From assembly GCF_001428335.1 (NCBI RefSeq), contig NZ_LMSG01000018.1:1-64000 (forward strand): a stretch of DNA of 64,000 bases. The letters are read 5' to 3'. Below the pieces are notes generated by a model. That model had not been told where the DNA came from, did not search any database, and saw nothing but the letters and a program-made list of their open reading frames with translations. Shown here piece after piece: positions 51,831 through 60,953 of this stretch (position 1 is the first letter of the stretch; each line of letters begins with the position of its first letter). The position numbers and the translations under genes are program-made. The stretch is from Arthrobacter sp. Soil762 (GTDB lineage: Bacteria; Actinomycetota; Actinomycetes; Actinomycetales; Micrococcaceae).

Positions 51831-53089
51831 ACCGCCCCATCCCTCCCAGGCGGCCGGTGTTTGAGCCTGTCGAAACCAGGCCACGACTGCTCCGCCCGAA
51901 TCGTAAGGCCCGGATTGCCGGCGTTGTGGCTGCGGCACTCGTCATTTCCTGGGGCGCCCCGGCGGCCAACGCCTACTGGCAGACACTCAGCAGCAACAAC
52001 GGCGGCGCCAGAGCCGATGCCATCCTTGCCGTGGCCGCTCCGACGGCGTCCCCTTCGGCAGGTGCCGCCTCCGTCAGTTGGGCCCAAAGCACGACGGCGG
52101 CGGGCCGGCCGGTCTCCGGCTACACCGTTGCCCGCTACTCATCCCCGACCGGCGGGACCAAAGTTGCCGCCGGGGGAGGCTGCGGGGGAACCATCGCAAC
52201 GCTGACCTGCAGCGAGGCTGCACTGCCCGCCGGCACCTGGTACTACACGGTTACGCCGGTTCTGGCATCGTGGACCGGGGTTGAAAGTGCCCGCAGCGCC
52301 GGTGTCACGGCCGCGGATACGACACAGCCTGACGCGCCTACGATCAGCGCTCCCGCGATCGTGAACAGCGCGAACGTTACCAGCGTCCCAGTCAGCGGAA
52401 CAGCAGAAGCTGGCTCGTCCGTGACCGTTTCCGGCACGGATGCAGGAGCTGCACACACGTCCTCGCAGACGCTGACTGCCAACAGCTCCGGCCAATGGAC
52501 GGCTGCCGACTTCAACCTGACGTCGTTCAACAATGGCACGATCACCTACACGGCCTTGGCAACTGATGCGGCAGGCAACGTCAGTGATCCTGGAACGGCG
52601 ACGTCGACCAAGGACACGGTGGCGCCCGCCGTAGTGAGCGTTTCCCTCTCCAACGGCGGAACCCAGTTCACGCCTGACGCCGGCGACAAGGCCGTGCTGA
52701 CATTCTCGGAGCCGCTGCTTCCCCCGACCATTTGCGGTAATTGGACGAACACTTCCGGCAGCCAGACGGCGAACGGCACCGTCACTATCGCCGCCGGCAA
52801 CGCCCTGAGCTTCGCCGCGACCGACCCTGGCTGCCCTTCCGTCAGGTTCGGGTCGGTGGCGCTGAGCAGCAGCTACTCTGCGGGAGGTGCTCTGACCTTC
52901 AATTCGTCTCTGACGTGGAACTCGGGCACACGTCAACTCACCGTCACCCTTGTTAGTTTGACTGGCGGCATTCCGGTATCGAAAACCGGGAACGTCACGC
53001 CAACCTACACTTCGCCCTCCGGGCTGACGGATGGCGTCGGAAATCCGCTTCCCACGACGCCGTTCGCCGGGTCCAACTCCCGGTTCTAA
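51827..53089 (+). CDS. Large secreted surface protein with ANAYW signal exit and Ig-like repeats (gene 4)
   Basis: 420 residues. Long basic leader (1-30), hydrophobic IAGVVAAALVISWGAP, then ANAYWQTLSSNNGG. Fibronectin/Ig-like repeats: WAQSTTAAGRPVSGYTVARY, DAPTISAPAIVNSANVTSVPVSGTAEAGSSVTVSGTD and VSLSNGGTQFTPDAGDKAVLTFSEP, with cysteines in PTICGNWT and DPGCPSVRFG. Likely an adhesive tip or matrix component of the same assembly. TTTGGAGG precedes the overlapping ATG. Confidence 0.75.
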   Translation: MNRPIPPRRPVFEPVETRPRLLRPNRKARIAGVVAAALVISWGAPAANAYWQTLSSNNGGARADAILAVAAPTASPSAGAASVSWAQSTTAAGRPVSGYTVARYSSPTGGTKVAAGGGCGGTIATLTCSEAALPAGTWYYTVTPVLASWTGVESARSAGVTAADTTQPDAPTISAPAIVNSANVTSVPVSGTAEAGSSVTVSGTDAGAAHTSSQTLTANSSGQWTAADFNLTSFNNGTITYTALATDAAGNVSDPGTATSTKDTVAPAVVSVSLSNGGTQFTPDAGDKAVLTFSEPLLPPTICGNWTNTSGSQTANGTVTIAAGNALSFAATDPGCPSVRFGSVALSSSYSAGGALTFNSSLTWNSGTRQLTVTLVSLTGGIPVSKTGNVTPTYTSPSGLTDGVGNPLPTTPFAGSNSRF

Positions 53090-53103
53090 CCGCCCCCCAA
53101 TCC

Positions 53104-53141
53104 AACGCCAGCCTCCAGGTGCCCTCCCGGAGGCTGGCGTT
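53104..53141 (+). terminator. Terminator of the surface-protein operon
   Basis: Perfect 13-bp arms 53104-53116 and 53129-53141 (AACGCCAGCCTCC and complement), 12-nt loop. Confidence 0.8.
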
Positions 53142-53229
53142 GTGCTGCGACTTGTGGGCAGAATGAAGGACACGTTGGCGCTGCCGACAGTGGACCCGAG
53201 ACCAGCCGGCAAGGACGCCGTGGAGGGAC

Positions 53230-53826
53230 ATGAAAATGACCAGACTGCTCATCATCGGGCCGCCGGGCTCAGGGAAAGGCACCCAAGCGGTGCAGATCGC
53301 CAAGCACTTCCGCATTCCAACCGTATCCACGGGCGAAATCTTCCGGATCAACGTCAGCCACGCGACGCCGCTGGGCATAGAGGCCGCCAAGTATCTCGAC
53401 GACGGCGCTTTTGTCCCGGACCATCTCACCAACGCCCTGGTCAAGGACCGGCTCCTCGACGCAGATCTGCAGCCCGGTTTCCTGCTGGACGGATACCCCA
53501 GGACGGCTCCCCAGATCATGGAACTGGACAACATACTGGCGTCCCAGGGCCACCGCCTCGACGCCGTGGTGGAACTCCGCGCACCGGATTCCGAACTGGA
53601 GCAACGGATGCTGCAGCGGGCCAAGGAGCAGGGCCGGAAGGACGACACCATCGAAGTGTTCCGGCACCGGCTGGACCTCTACCACCGCGAAACCCACGAG
53701 GTCGTGGCGGTCTACGCCGGCCGGGGCTTGCTGGTTTCGGTGGATGGCAGCGGTGACCCAAGTGCCATCACCACACGCGCCATTACCGCCGTCGAAAAGT
53801 TCCTGTCCACCCGGGTGTCCCCATGA
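53230..53826 (+). CDS. adk: Adenylate kinase (additional copy)
   Basis: 198 residues. P-loop GPPGSGKGTQ, NMP-binding STGEIFR and FLLDGYPRT, LID region RAKEQGRKDDT of the short type, then FRHRLDLYHRET. The housekeeping adk is normally next to secY; here it is followed by an overlapping NAD-epimerase gene, so this is probably a paralogue with a special role. Confidence 0.85.
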   Translation: MKMTRLLIIGPPGSGKGTQAVQIAKHFRIPTVSTGEIFRINVSHATPLGIEAAKYLDDGAFVPDHLTNALVKDRLLDADLQPGFLLDGYPRTAPQIMELDNILASQGHRLDAVVELRAPDSELEQRMLQRAKEQGRKDDTIEVFRHRLDLYHRETHEVVAVYAGRGLLVSVDGSGDPSAITTRAITAVEKFLSTRVSP

Positions 53827-54695
53827 GAATTGCAGTGACCGGCGGCAGCGGAAAACTGGGACGGCATGTGGTCCGCAGGCTGACCAACGACGGCCACCAG
53901 GTGCTGAACCTGGACCGGGCGGGGGAGCGGCATCGCGGGTTGGCAATCGTGGACCTGCGCAACTACGGCCAGGTCCTTGACGTGTTCCTGGGTCTCGACG
54001 ACCGGCATGACGGCTTCGACGCAATCGTCCATCTGGGAGCCATTCCGGCGCCTGGCATCATCCCGGATGCTGCCACCTTCGAGAACAACATGCTCTCGAC
54101 CTACAACGTCTTCCAGGCGGCGCGGCGGGCCGGCATCAAGAAGGTGGTTTACGCCTCCAGCGAGACGGTGCTGGGACTGCCGTTCGACGTCTACCCTCCC
54201 TACATCCCGGTGGATGAGGAATACCCGGCCCGGCCGGAGAGCACGTACTCACTCGTGAAGCACCTCGAGGAGCAGATGGCGATCCAGCTGACGCGCTGGG
54301 ATCCGGAGCTCAGCATTGCGGGCCTGCGGTTCTCCAACGTTATGGATCCTGAGGACTACGAACGGTTCCCGTCGTTTGATTCGGACGCCAGTGCGCGGAA
54401 GTGGAACCTCTGGGGCTACATCGACGGGCGCGACGGCGCACAGGCTGTTGCGCGTGCGCTGGAAAACGGCCAGCCCGGGTTCCAGGCTTTCATCATCGCG
54501 AATGCGGACACTGTCATGACGCGTTCCAGCGCCAGCCTCGCCGCGGAGGTGTTCCCCAACGTCACTGTGACCAAGGAGTTGGGCGAACACGAGACTATGT
54601 TGTCCATCGACAAGGCCCGGCGCCTGTTGGGCTACGAGCCCGAACACTCGTGGCGGACCTACCACTCCAACAGGACCACGCCCACGGAAGACTGA
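53823..54695 (+). CDS. NAD-dependent epimerase/dehydratase (extended SDR)
   Basis: 290 residues. Rossmann motif VTGGSGKLGRHVVRRL, catalytic region VYASSETVLG and TYSLVKHLEEQMA (YxxxK variant Tyr-Ser-Leu-Val-Lys). ATG overlaps the adenylate kinase stop (ATGA), so the two are coupled. Substrate unknown, probably a sugar or uronate. Confidence 0.87.
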   Translation: MRIAVTGGSGKLGRHVVRRLTNDGHQVLNLDRAGERHRGLAIVDLRNYGQVLDVFLGLDDRHDGFDAIVHLGAIPAPGIIPDAATFENNMLSTYNVFQAARRAGIKKVVYASSETVLGLPFDVYPPYIPVDEEYPARPESTYSLVKHLEEQMAIQLTRWDPELSIAGLRFSNVMDPEDYERFPSFDSDASARKWNLWGYIDGRDGAQAVARALENGQPGFQAFIIANADTVMTRSSASLAAEVFPNVTVTKELGEHETMLSIDKARRLLGYEPEHSWRTYHSNRTTPTED

Positions 54696-54880
54696 ATCGC
54701 GGAAGGCTGAACCCGAAAGCAGGCCACTGGGGGGTCCCTCAAGAATTCCGCAGGCGCCGAAAGGTTGGCGCAGGATCAGCTCAATTCCCGGCCGCGGCGC
54801 ATGGGGGGCTCCTAATCTGGTGATAGGCGGGGATTTGTTGCCGCCAGCATCAATCCAGACCGTCACACTAGGACCCCGCC

Positions 54881-56731
54881 ATGCGCACCTTCCGTTTTGT
54901 GCTGACCGCTGCCGCCATGCTGATTTCCGCGGTGGCCCTGACCGCCTCGGGCCTGCCCGCCGCCGCCGTTGCACCGCCCCTTGCCCCGGCCGGCAACGAC
55001 GCAAGCGTCCGCTATCTGGTCCGCTTCACCGCGGAAACGGACGTCCCGGCCGAGGCGGCGCGCCTCAAGTCCCAGGGCCTCGGCGTCGGCCGCTCCTTTT
55101 CGCACGCCCTGCGTGGCGCCGTGGTTACGGCGACGCCGGCGCAAGCCGCGGCATTGTCCCGTGCGGCGGGCGTCGCGTCGGTTGAGGTGGATGCGCCCAT
55201 CACACTCTCCACAACGCAGCAGCCCGCGCCATGGGGGTTGGACCGCGTGGACCAGCGGCCCCTGCCCCTTTCGGGTTCCTATACGTGGACCGCCGCCGGC
55301 GCCGGAGTCAACGCGTACGTGGTGGACACAGGCGTGCTCGCCTCCCACTCAGAGTTTGCCGGCCGCGTGGCAGCAGGCTGGACGGCCGTGGCCGATGGCC
55401 GCGGATCCGGCGACTGCAACGGCCACGGCACCCATGTGGCCGGAACCGTGGCCGGGACCACCTACGGCGTGGCAAAGGCGGCGACGATCGTCCCCGTCCG
55501 GGTGCTGGACTGCTCCGGCTCCGGCTTCAACTCCGACGTCGTTGCCGGCCTGGACTGGATCGCCGCCAACCACTCCGCGGGAGCTCCCGCCGTGGTGAAC
55601 ATGAGCCTGGGCGGAGTGGCCAGCGCGGCCGTGGATTCGGCGCTCCAGGGTGTCATTAACGACGGCGTTACTGCAGTGGTTGCCGCCGGCAACTCTGCCG
55701 CGGACGCCTGCGGGAGCTCGCCGGCGCGGCTCCCCGCAGCGGTCACGGTGGCAGCCAGCGATTCCGCCGACCGTCAGGCCTCCTTCTCCAACTTCGGTTC
55801 CTGCGTGGATCTGTATGCACCCGGCGTCGGCATTGTCTCCGCGTCGTACAGCTCGGCCACCGCAACCGCCTCCATGTCCGGCACGTCCATGGCAGCGCCC
55901 CACACGGCAGGCGCCGCGGCCGTGTTGCTGTCCCAGAACCCGGCGCTTACACCTGCCCAGGTCGCTGCGTCGTTGACCTCGAACGCCACTGCCGACGCCA
56001 TCACGGGCATCGGAACCGGCACGCCGAACCGCCTGCTTTACGCCGCCGCGGCGGCTCCGGCACCTGCGCCCGCACCGGCTCCCGTGGCGCCTGCCCCCAC
56101 AGTTACGGCCAAATCACCCGCAGCACAGTCGACGGCGGTACCCGTGGCCAGCAATGTGACGGCCACGTTCAGCCAGGCCGTCCAGGGTGTTGGTGCCGGA
56201 ACATTTATGCTCCGGAACGCCGCCGGCACCGCCATCCCGGCAACGGTCAGCTACAACGCGACAACGAAAACGGCCACCCTCGATCCCTCCGCCAACCTGG
56301 CCGCGGACGTCACCTTCACGGCGACGCTGGTGGGCGGCGCCACCGCCATCCGCGACACCGCAGGCACGCCCTTGGCCAGCACGAGCTGGACGTTCACCAC
56401 CGGCCCGGCGCCCACGGTCACGGGGTTCACGCCGGGCAGCAACTCCCAACTGGTCAGGCGGAACAACAACCTGTCGGTGACCTTCAGTGAGCCGGTCCAG
56501 GGCGTCAACACCGCCACGTTCACGGTGAAGAACGCGGTCACTGGGGCTCTGGTCCCGGCTGCCGTCTTCCGCAACGGAACCACCAATCAGTGGATCCTGG
56601 ACCCGCAGAACACTCTGGCAGCGAAGACGAAATACACGGTGACCGTGACCGGGGGCGGAACGTCCATCCGCGACCTCGCAGGCAATCAGTTGGCCACGAA
56701 GACGTGGCAGTTCACCACGGGTTCGTTCTAG
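54881..56731 (+). CDS. Secreted subtilisin-like serine protease (S8) with C-terminal Ig-like repeats
   Basis: 616 residues. Signal peptide to about 30, I9-type propeptide 41-110, catalytic domain with Asp149 (YVVDTGV), His182 (GHGTHVAG), oxyanion Asn271 (VAAGNS) and Ser336 ([11 protein letters not shown]). Pro/Ala linker 392-410, then two SbsA-type Ig-like domains ([28 protein letters not shown] and [28 protein letters not shown]). Probably cell-surface bound or secreted. Confidence 0.93.
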   Translation: MRTFRFVLTAAAMLISAVALTASGLPAAAVAPPLAPAGNDASVRYLVRFTAETDVPAEAARLKSQGLGVGRSFSHALRGAVVTATPAQAAALSRAAGVASVEVDAPITLSTTQQPAPWGLDRVDQRPLPLSGSYTWTAAGAGVNAYVVDTGVLASHSEFAGRVAAGWTAVADGRGSGDCNGHGTHVAGTVAGTTYGVAKAATIVPVRVLDCSGSGFNSDVVAGLDWIAANHSAGAPAVVNMSLGGVASAAVDSALQGVINDGVTAVVAAGNSAADACGSSPARLPAAVTVAASDSADRQASFSNFGSCVDLYAPGVGIVSASYSSATATASMSGTSMAAPHTAGAAAVLLSQNPALTPAQVAASLTSNATADAITGIGTGTPNRLLYAAAAAPAPAPAPAPVAPAPTVTAKSPAAQSTAVPVASNVTATFSQAVQGVGAGTFMLRNAAGTAIPATVSYNATTKTATLDPSANLAADVTFTATLVGGATAIRDTAGTPLASTSWTFTTGPAPTVTGFTPGSNSQLVRRNNNLSVTFSEPVQGVNTATFTVKNAVTGALVPAAVFRNGTTNQWILDPQNTLAAKTKYTVTVTGGGTSIRDLAGNQLATKTWQFTTGSF

Positions 56732-57546
56732 CTGTCGGTTGTGGAAAGGGAGGCCGACGGCGGCAGTTGGGGGGCGCCGTCGGCCTCTGTTGTGTGTTGC
56801 GGGAAAGTATCCGGCGTCACGCCCTGATGGTGCTTGGACCAGATATGGCCCACCTCCTCAGCGAACTGTTCCATGATCCTGCTCATGGCGGCATGGGCGG
56901 CGTCGGCCTCACCGCGCTGGATGGCGCTGGCCACGTCAACGTGAAGCTGAAGTGCTTCGTGGTGCGGCAGGTCTGGCATCAGGCCGTGTTCCGTCCGGCC
57001 GGTGAGGACCTCGGCCACAAGATTCTGGAGCTGGGCAAACATGGCGTTGCCGGAAGCCTTGAGCACGGCGGCATGGAACTCCACGTCCAGGCGGAGGAAC
57101 TCCTCCTGCTCTCCGCGCTGGCCCGCGGCCCACAGCCGCGCAGCCAGTGAGACAAGATCGCTGCCGGCATCCCATGAGGCCCGCTCGGCTGCGAGCCGGG
57201 CGGCCTGCGGTTCGATCGCGCCACGGAGCTCGTTGAGGGCCTGAAGCTGCTCCAGCCGCCGGGACGAGGCCAGTCGCCAGCGGATCACCTGGGGATCGTA
57301 AAGGTTCCAGGCCTCTTCGGGCTGCACCACGGTGCCGAACCGCCTGCGGGATGCCAGCATGCCTTTGGATGACAGAACCCGGGCCGCTTCCCGGACCACC
57401 GAGCGGGAGACCTTGTGCTGCGCCTCCAGCTCGTCCAGCCGCACCACCGAATTCGGCGCGAGTGTCCCCTCGGCAATGGCGAGTCCCAAACTCTGGACCA
57501 ACGCGGTATGCCGGTCGGTAGGGGACTCCGCCTTTGGGGTTTTCAT
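56728..57546 (-). CDS. dgoR: GntR-family regulator, FCD subfamily, DgoR-like
   Basis: 272 residues. Winged helix VVRLDELEAQHKVSRSVVREAARVLSSKGML (about 34-64), then an FCD domain with RLDVEFHAAVLKASGN. Divergent from the galactonate operon, so a repressor of it. ATG six bases after a TATGAT box suggests a leaderless transcript. Its stop overlaps the stop of the protease gene by four bases, and the protease terminator lies inside its last codons. Confidence 0.85.
   Translation of the reverse strand: MKTPKAESPTDRHTALVQSLGLAIAEGTLAPNSVVRLDELEAQHKVSRSVVREAARVLSSKGMLASRRRFGTVVQPEEAWNLYDPQVIRWRLASSRRLEQLQALNELRGAIEPQAARLAAERASWDAGSDLVSLAARLWAAGQRGEQEEFLRLDVEFHAAVLKASGNAMFAQLQNLVAEVLTGRTEHGLMPDLPHHEALQLHVDVASAIQRGEADAAHAAMSRIMEQFAEEVGHIWSKHHQGVTPDTFPQHTTEADGAPQLPPSASLSTTDS
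56752..56785 (+). terminator. Protease terminator embedded in the opposing coding sequence
   Basis: Perfect 11-bp arms GGCCGACGGCG (56752-56762) and complement (56775-56785), followed by TCTGTTGTG. It lies within the last 20 codons of the minus-strand GntR gene. Confidence 0.75.
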
Positions 57547-57552
57547 AAATAA

Positions 57553-57568
57553 ATCATACTGGTTACCA
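57553..57568. promoter_or_regulatory. DgoR-type operator TGGTTACCA with overlapping -10 box
   Basis: TGGTTACCA (57560-57568) has the TGGT-N-ACCA form bound by FadR/FCD repressors. The adjacent minus-strand TATGAT (57558-57553) is the -10 box of the regulator gene, so binding would block autotranscription. Confidence 0.6.
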
Positions 57569-57575
57569 AAAGGGG

Positions 57576-57605
57576 TTGTTTAAGTCTGCCTTATTTACCT
57601 ATGCT
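57576..57605 (+). promoter_or_regulatory. Candidate promoter of the galactonate operon
   Basis: TTGTTT (57576-57581), 18-bp spacer, TATGCT (57600-57605), eight bases downstream of the operator and 77 before the binding-protein start. Confidence 0.5.
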
Positions 57606-57681
57606 CTCTTCCAGAGCAGATGTAAAGATGCATTTGTAGACGGCTGGACAGTGACGTCAGCCTCGAAGCAAGGGAGTCGTC

Positions 57682-58977
57682 ATGAAGCGACGTTCAGTAA
57701 TGAAGTACGCGGCAGTCGCCGCGGCACTTTCCATGGGGCTCACCGCCTGCGGTGGCGGCAGCGGCAGCAGCGACGCCAAGGAATCCGGCATCGTCCGGGT
57801 AACTCTCGCAAACCACGTCTGGACCGAAGGCATCAAGGCCGCCATCCCGGAATTTGAGAAGTCCTCAGGGCTCAAGGTCGAACTGACCCAGCTCGGCGAA
57901 GACCAGCTCTCGGACCAGTACAACGTCAAGCTCAACGCCGGCAGCGACGAGATCGACGTGATGATGTACCGCCCGCTCCAGGAAGGCAAGGCGTTCGCGA
58001 AGAACGGCTACCTCGCGGACCTGACCAGCAAGGTCTCCTCGGATTCCGGCTGGGACTGGAAGGACTACCAGGAGGGCCCGGTCAAGGCCACCACCGCTGA
58101 CGGCAAGGTTGTGGGCGTCCCCATCATCACCGAGCGCGAAGTCCTCTACTACCGCAAGGACCTGCTCAAGGCCGCCGGCCTTGAGGTCCCCAAGACCATG
58201 GAGGAGCTTGAGGCGGCCGCCAAGGCCATTAAGGAATCCAACGCGGACACGGCCGGCTTTGTGGCCCGCACCGGCAAGTCCGCCGCCGTCACCCAGTTCT
58301 CCAGCTTCCTGTACAGCTTCGGCGGCGACTTCACCGATTCCAGCGGCAAGTCCACCGTCAACTCGGACGCCGCCAAAGAGGCCTACGCGTACTACGGCGG
58401 CCTGATCAAGAACTACGGCCCCGCCAACGTCAGCACGGATATGAGCTGGCCCGAAGCGATGGCCATCTTCACCCAGGGCAAGGCCGCCTTCTACACCGAG
58501 GCAGACTCGCTCTACAAGAACGCCACCGATCCGGCCAAGTCCAAGGTGGCCGAGACTGTCGGGTTCGCCGCCCTGCCTGCCGGTCCCGCCGGTTCCAAGC
58601 CGTACAACATCCCGTCCTGGGGCCTGGCAGTGAACGAGGCTTCGGGCAACCAGGACAACGCCTGGAAGTTCATCCAGTGGGCCACCAGCAAGGAACGCAC
58701 CCTGGCCGCACAGAAGGCCGGCGTCCCCGGACCCCGCGCCTCCGTCTGGGCTGACTCCGCGGGAACTTCCACGTACCCGAAGGACCTGGCCGAAGCCATT
58801 GCCGCCAGCGCCAAAAACGGTGTGGGGCACGACCGTCCCGAGGTAGTCACCGTTGGCAAGGCCCGCGAAATCGTGGGCGAGCCGATCGTTGCCAGCATCA
58901 CCGGCGCTGACGCTTCCGCCGCAGCCGACTCGGCCCACGTGGCCTTCCAGAAGTTCCTGGACAGCGAAAAGAAGTAA
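57682..58977 (+). CDS. Sugar/sugar-acid ABC transporter binding lipoprotein (family 1)
   Basis: 431 residues. Signal with lipobox LTAC (Cys23). Mature motifs IDVMMYRPLQEGKAFAKNGYLADLT, VGVPIITEREVLYYRKDLLKAAGLEVPKTMEEL and NIPSWGLAVNEASGNQDNAWKFIQWATS fit family 1 solute-binding proteins. First gene of the operon; two hairpins follow it. Ligand probably D-galactonate or a close aldonate, from the enzymes downstream. Confidence 0.9.
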   Translation: MKRRSVMKYAAVAAALSMGLTACGGGSGSSDAKESGIVRVTLANHVWTEGIKAAIPEFEKSSGLKVELTQLGEDQLSDQYNVKLNAGSDEIDVMMYRPLQEGKAFAKNGYLADLTSKVSSDSGWDWKDYQEGPVKATTADGKVVGVPIITEREVLYYRKDLLKAAGLEVPKTMEELEAAAKAIKESNADTAGFVARTGKSAAVTQFSSFLYSFGGDFTDSSGKSTVNSDAAKEAYAYYGGLIKNYGPANVSTDMSWPEAMAIFTQGKAAFYTEADSLYKNATDPAKSKVAETVGFAALPAGPAGSKPYNIPSWGLAVNEASGNQDNAWKFIQWATSKERTLAAQKAGVPGPRASVWADSAGTSTYPKDLAEAIAASAKNGVGHDRPEVVTVGKAREIVGEPIVASITGADASAAADSAHVAFQKFLDSEKK

Positions 58978-58984
58978 CGCACGC

Positions 58985-59021
58985 GGTGCACGGGGCCTCA
59001 GCCAATGAGGCCCGGTGCACC
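58985..59021 (+). terminator. First of two tandem hairpins after the binding-protein gene
   Basis: 16-bp arms 58985-59000 and 59006-59021 with one mismatch. Lies within the operon; probably an attenuator/stabiliser that gives excess binding protein. Confidence 0.65.
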
Positions 59022-59031
59022 CAACAGCCCC

Positions 59032-59062
59032 GGCGGGACGGCAGTGACGCTGCCGTCCCGCC
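59032..59062 (+). terminator. Second tandem hairpin
   Basis: Perfect 13-bp arms 59032-59044 and 59050-59062, again with the GGGACGGC stem core. No U-tract, so read-through to the permease genes is expected. Confidence 0.65.
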
Positions 59063-59099
59063 CCGGCCACTCTTCACCCCCCAACTCCTTAGGTGAACC

Positions 59100-60050
59100 A
59101 TGTCTGTAATGACTCCTCCCCGCAGCGCGGCCCGGAACGCACGCCGTGCTCCCGGTGCCCGCGAAAAATTCTCTGACTGGGCCAACCGGCACCGCAAATG
59201 GCTCTTCGCAGCCCCGGCGATGGCCTTCGTCGGCGTCCTGATCATCTTCCCGCTGGCCTGGACGCTGTACCTGAGCCTCACCGATTCGCAGGGCTCCGTC
59301 CGCGCAGCCACCGAGTTCATCGGCCTGGAAAACTACCTGACGGTCCTGTCCGACGTCGAACGCTTCTGGCCCGCTGTGGGCCGCACACTCACCTTCACCG
59401 GCATCGCCCTGGTCTGCGAAGTGGCCCTCGGCATGGGCATCGCCCTGCTGCTGTGGCGGCCCTTCCGCGGCGAGAAGTGGGTCCGCGTGGCCATCCTGCT
59501 GCCGCTCGTGGCAACCCCGGTAGCCGTCGGCATGATGTGGCGGCTGATCTTCGACCCCAACATCGGGTTCGCGAACCAGCTGCTCGCCGCTGTGGGCATC
59601 CCCGCCCAGCCCTGGCTCTCCGGCCAGGACACCGCGCTCGGCACCACCATCTTCATGGACGTGTGGCAGTGGACCCCCATGGTGGTCCTGATCCTGCTCG
59701 CCGGCCTGACCTCCCTCTCCGAGGAGCCCGACGAGGCGGCACGCATGGACGGAGCCAACGCGTTCCAGCGATTCTTCTTCATCACGCTGCCCCTGATGAT
59801 GCCCACCGTGATTGTGGCCATCCTGCTCCGGGGCATCGACGCCCTGAAGACCTTCGACATCCTGTACGCCACCAAGGGCAAGGGCGGCGGGTCCTTCCAC
59901 GAGGTGGAGACCCTGAACGTCTACGCCTACGGCCTGAGCTTCGACTACAACCAGTACGGGTTGTCCTCCGCAGTGCTGATCCTGTTCTTCATGATCATCA
60001 TCGGCTCCATGTGGCTGCTGACCATGCGCAAGAAAGCGGTAAGCAAATGA
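59100..60050 (+). CDS. Sugar ABC transporter permease (MalF-like)
   Basis: 316 residues, six membrane helices, EAA loop EAARMDGANAFQRFFFITLPLM. N-terminal polar segment of about 35 residues. Ends in an ATGA overlap with the second permease. Confidence 0.92.
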   Translation: MSVMTPPRSAARNARRAPGAREKFSDWANRHRKWLFAAPAMAFVGVLIIFPLAWTLYLSLTDSQGSVRAATEFIGLENYLTVLSDVERFWPAVGRTLTFTGIALVCEVALGMGIALLLWRPFRGEKWVRVAILLPLVATPVAVGMMWRLIFDPNIGFANQLLAAVGIPAQPWLSGQDTALGTTIFMDVWQWTPMVVLILLAGLTSLSEEPDEAARMDGANAFQRFFFITLPLMMPTVIVAILLRGIDALKTFDILYATKGKGGGSFHEVETLNVYAYGLSFDYNQYGLSSAVLILFFMIIIGSMWLLTMRKKAVSK

Positions 60051-60946
60051 CCGTCCTGAACGAAAACACCAAAACCCAAACGTCCGCCGGGCAGCCCCGG
60101 CAGCCCCGGCCGGTCCGCCGCCCGAAGAAGCCCCTCGGCACCCGCGCCTACAAGGTCTTCCGCGTCGCGGCCCTGATCGCCGTGGTGCTGTTCCTGGTGG
60201 CACCGCTGTTCTGGATGCTGCTGGCCTCGCTGAAGACCAACGTGGACATCTACGACACCGCCAAATCGTTCATCTTCAGCCCCACGTTCGAGAACTACGC
60301 AAACGTGCTGCAGCGCAACAACTACTTCGTCTTCATCTTCAACAGCTTCTGGGTGGCCTTTGTCTCCACGGCCCTGTCTCTGGTGCTGGGCGTCCCGGCC
60401 GCGTACGCCATGAGCCGGTTCACCATGCACCGCTCAGCCCTGGTGGTCCTGATGGCCCGCGTCATCCCGGGTGTCTCCCTGCTGGTGCCCTGGTACTACG
60501 TGTTCTCCAACCTGAAAATGGTGGGCGGGTTCGAGGTGCTGATCCTCAGCCACATGTTCGTTGCCCTGCCGCTGATCGTGTACATCATGATGAGCTACTT
60601 CGATTCGCTCCCGCTGGAACTGGAGGAATCGGCGCAGGTGGACGGACTCACCCCCATCGGCGCGTTCCAGCGCATCACGCTGCCGCTGTCCGTGGCCGGC
60701 ATGGCCACCGCCGGCATCCTGTCCTTCATCTTTTCCTGGAACAACTTCATGTTCGCCCTGGTGCTCTCCGGGTCCAAGACCAAGACGCTGCCGGTGGCCA
60801 TCTTCGACTTCGTCTCCTACGCCAGCATCGACTGGGGCGGGCTGATGGCGGCCGCCACCGTGGTGACCATCCCCATCATGATCATCGCGCTCTTCACGCA
60901 GAAGTACATCGTCTCCGGCATGACCGCCGGAGCTACCAAGGGCTAG
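60047..60946 (+). CDS. Sugar ABC transporter permease (MalG-like)
   Basis: 299 residues, six helices, EAA loop EESAQVDGLTPIGAFQRITLPLS. No ATPase gene follows in the operon; such actinobacterial importers commonly share a distant MsiK-type ATPase. Confidence 0.92.
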   Translation: MTVLNENTKTQTSAGQPRQPRPVRRPKKPLGTRAYKVFRVAALIAVVLFLVAPLFWMLLASLKTNVDIYDTAKSFIFSPTFENYANVLQRNNYFVFIFNSFWVAFVSTALSLVLGVPAAYAMSRFTMHRSALVVLMARVIPGVSLLVPWYYVFSNLKMVGGFEVLILSHMFVALPLIVYIMMSYFDSLPLELEESAQVDGLTPIGAFQRITLPLSVAGMATAGILSFIFSWNNFMFALVLSGSKTKTLPVAIFDFVSYASIDWGGLMAAATVVTIPIMIIALFTQKYIVSGMTAGATKG

Positions 60947-60953
60947 GTCCGGC

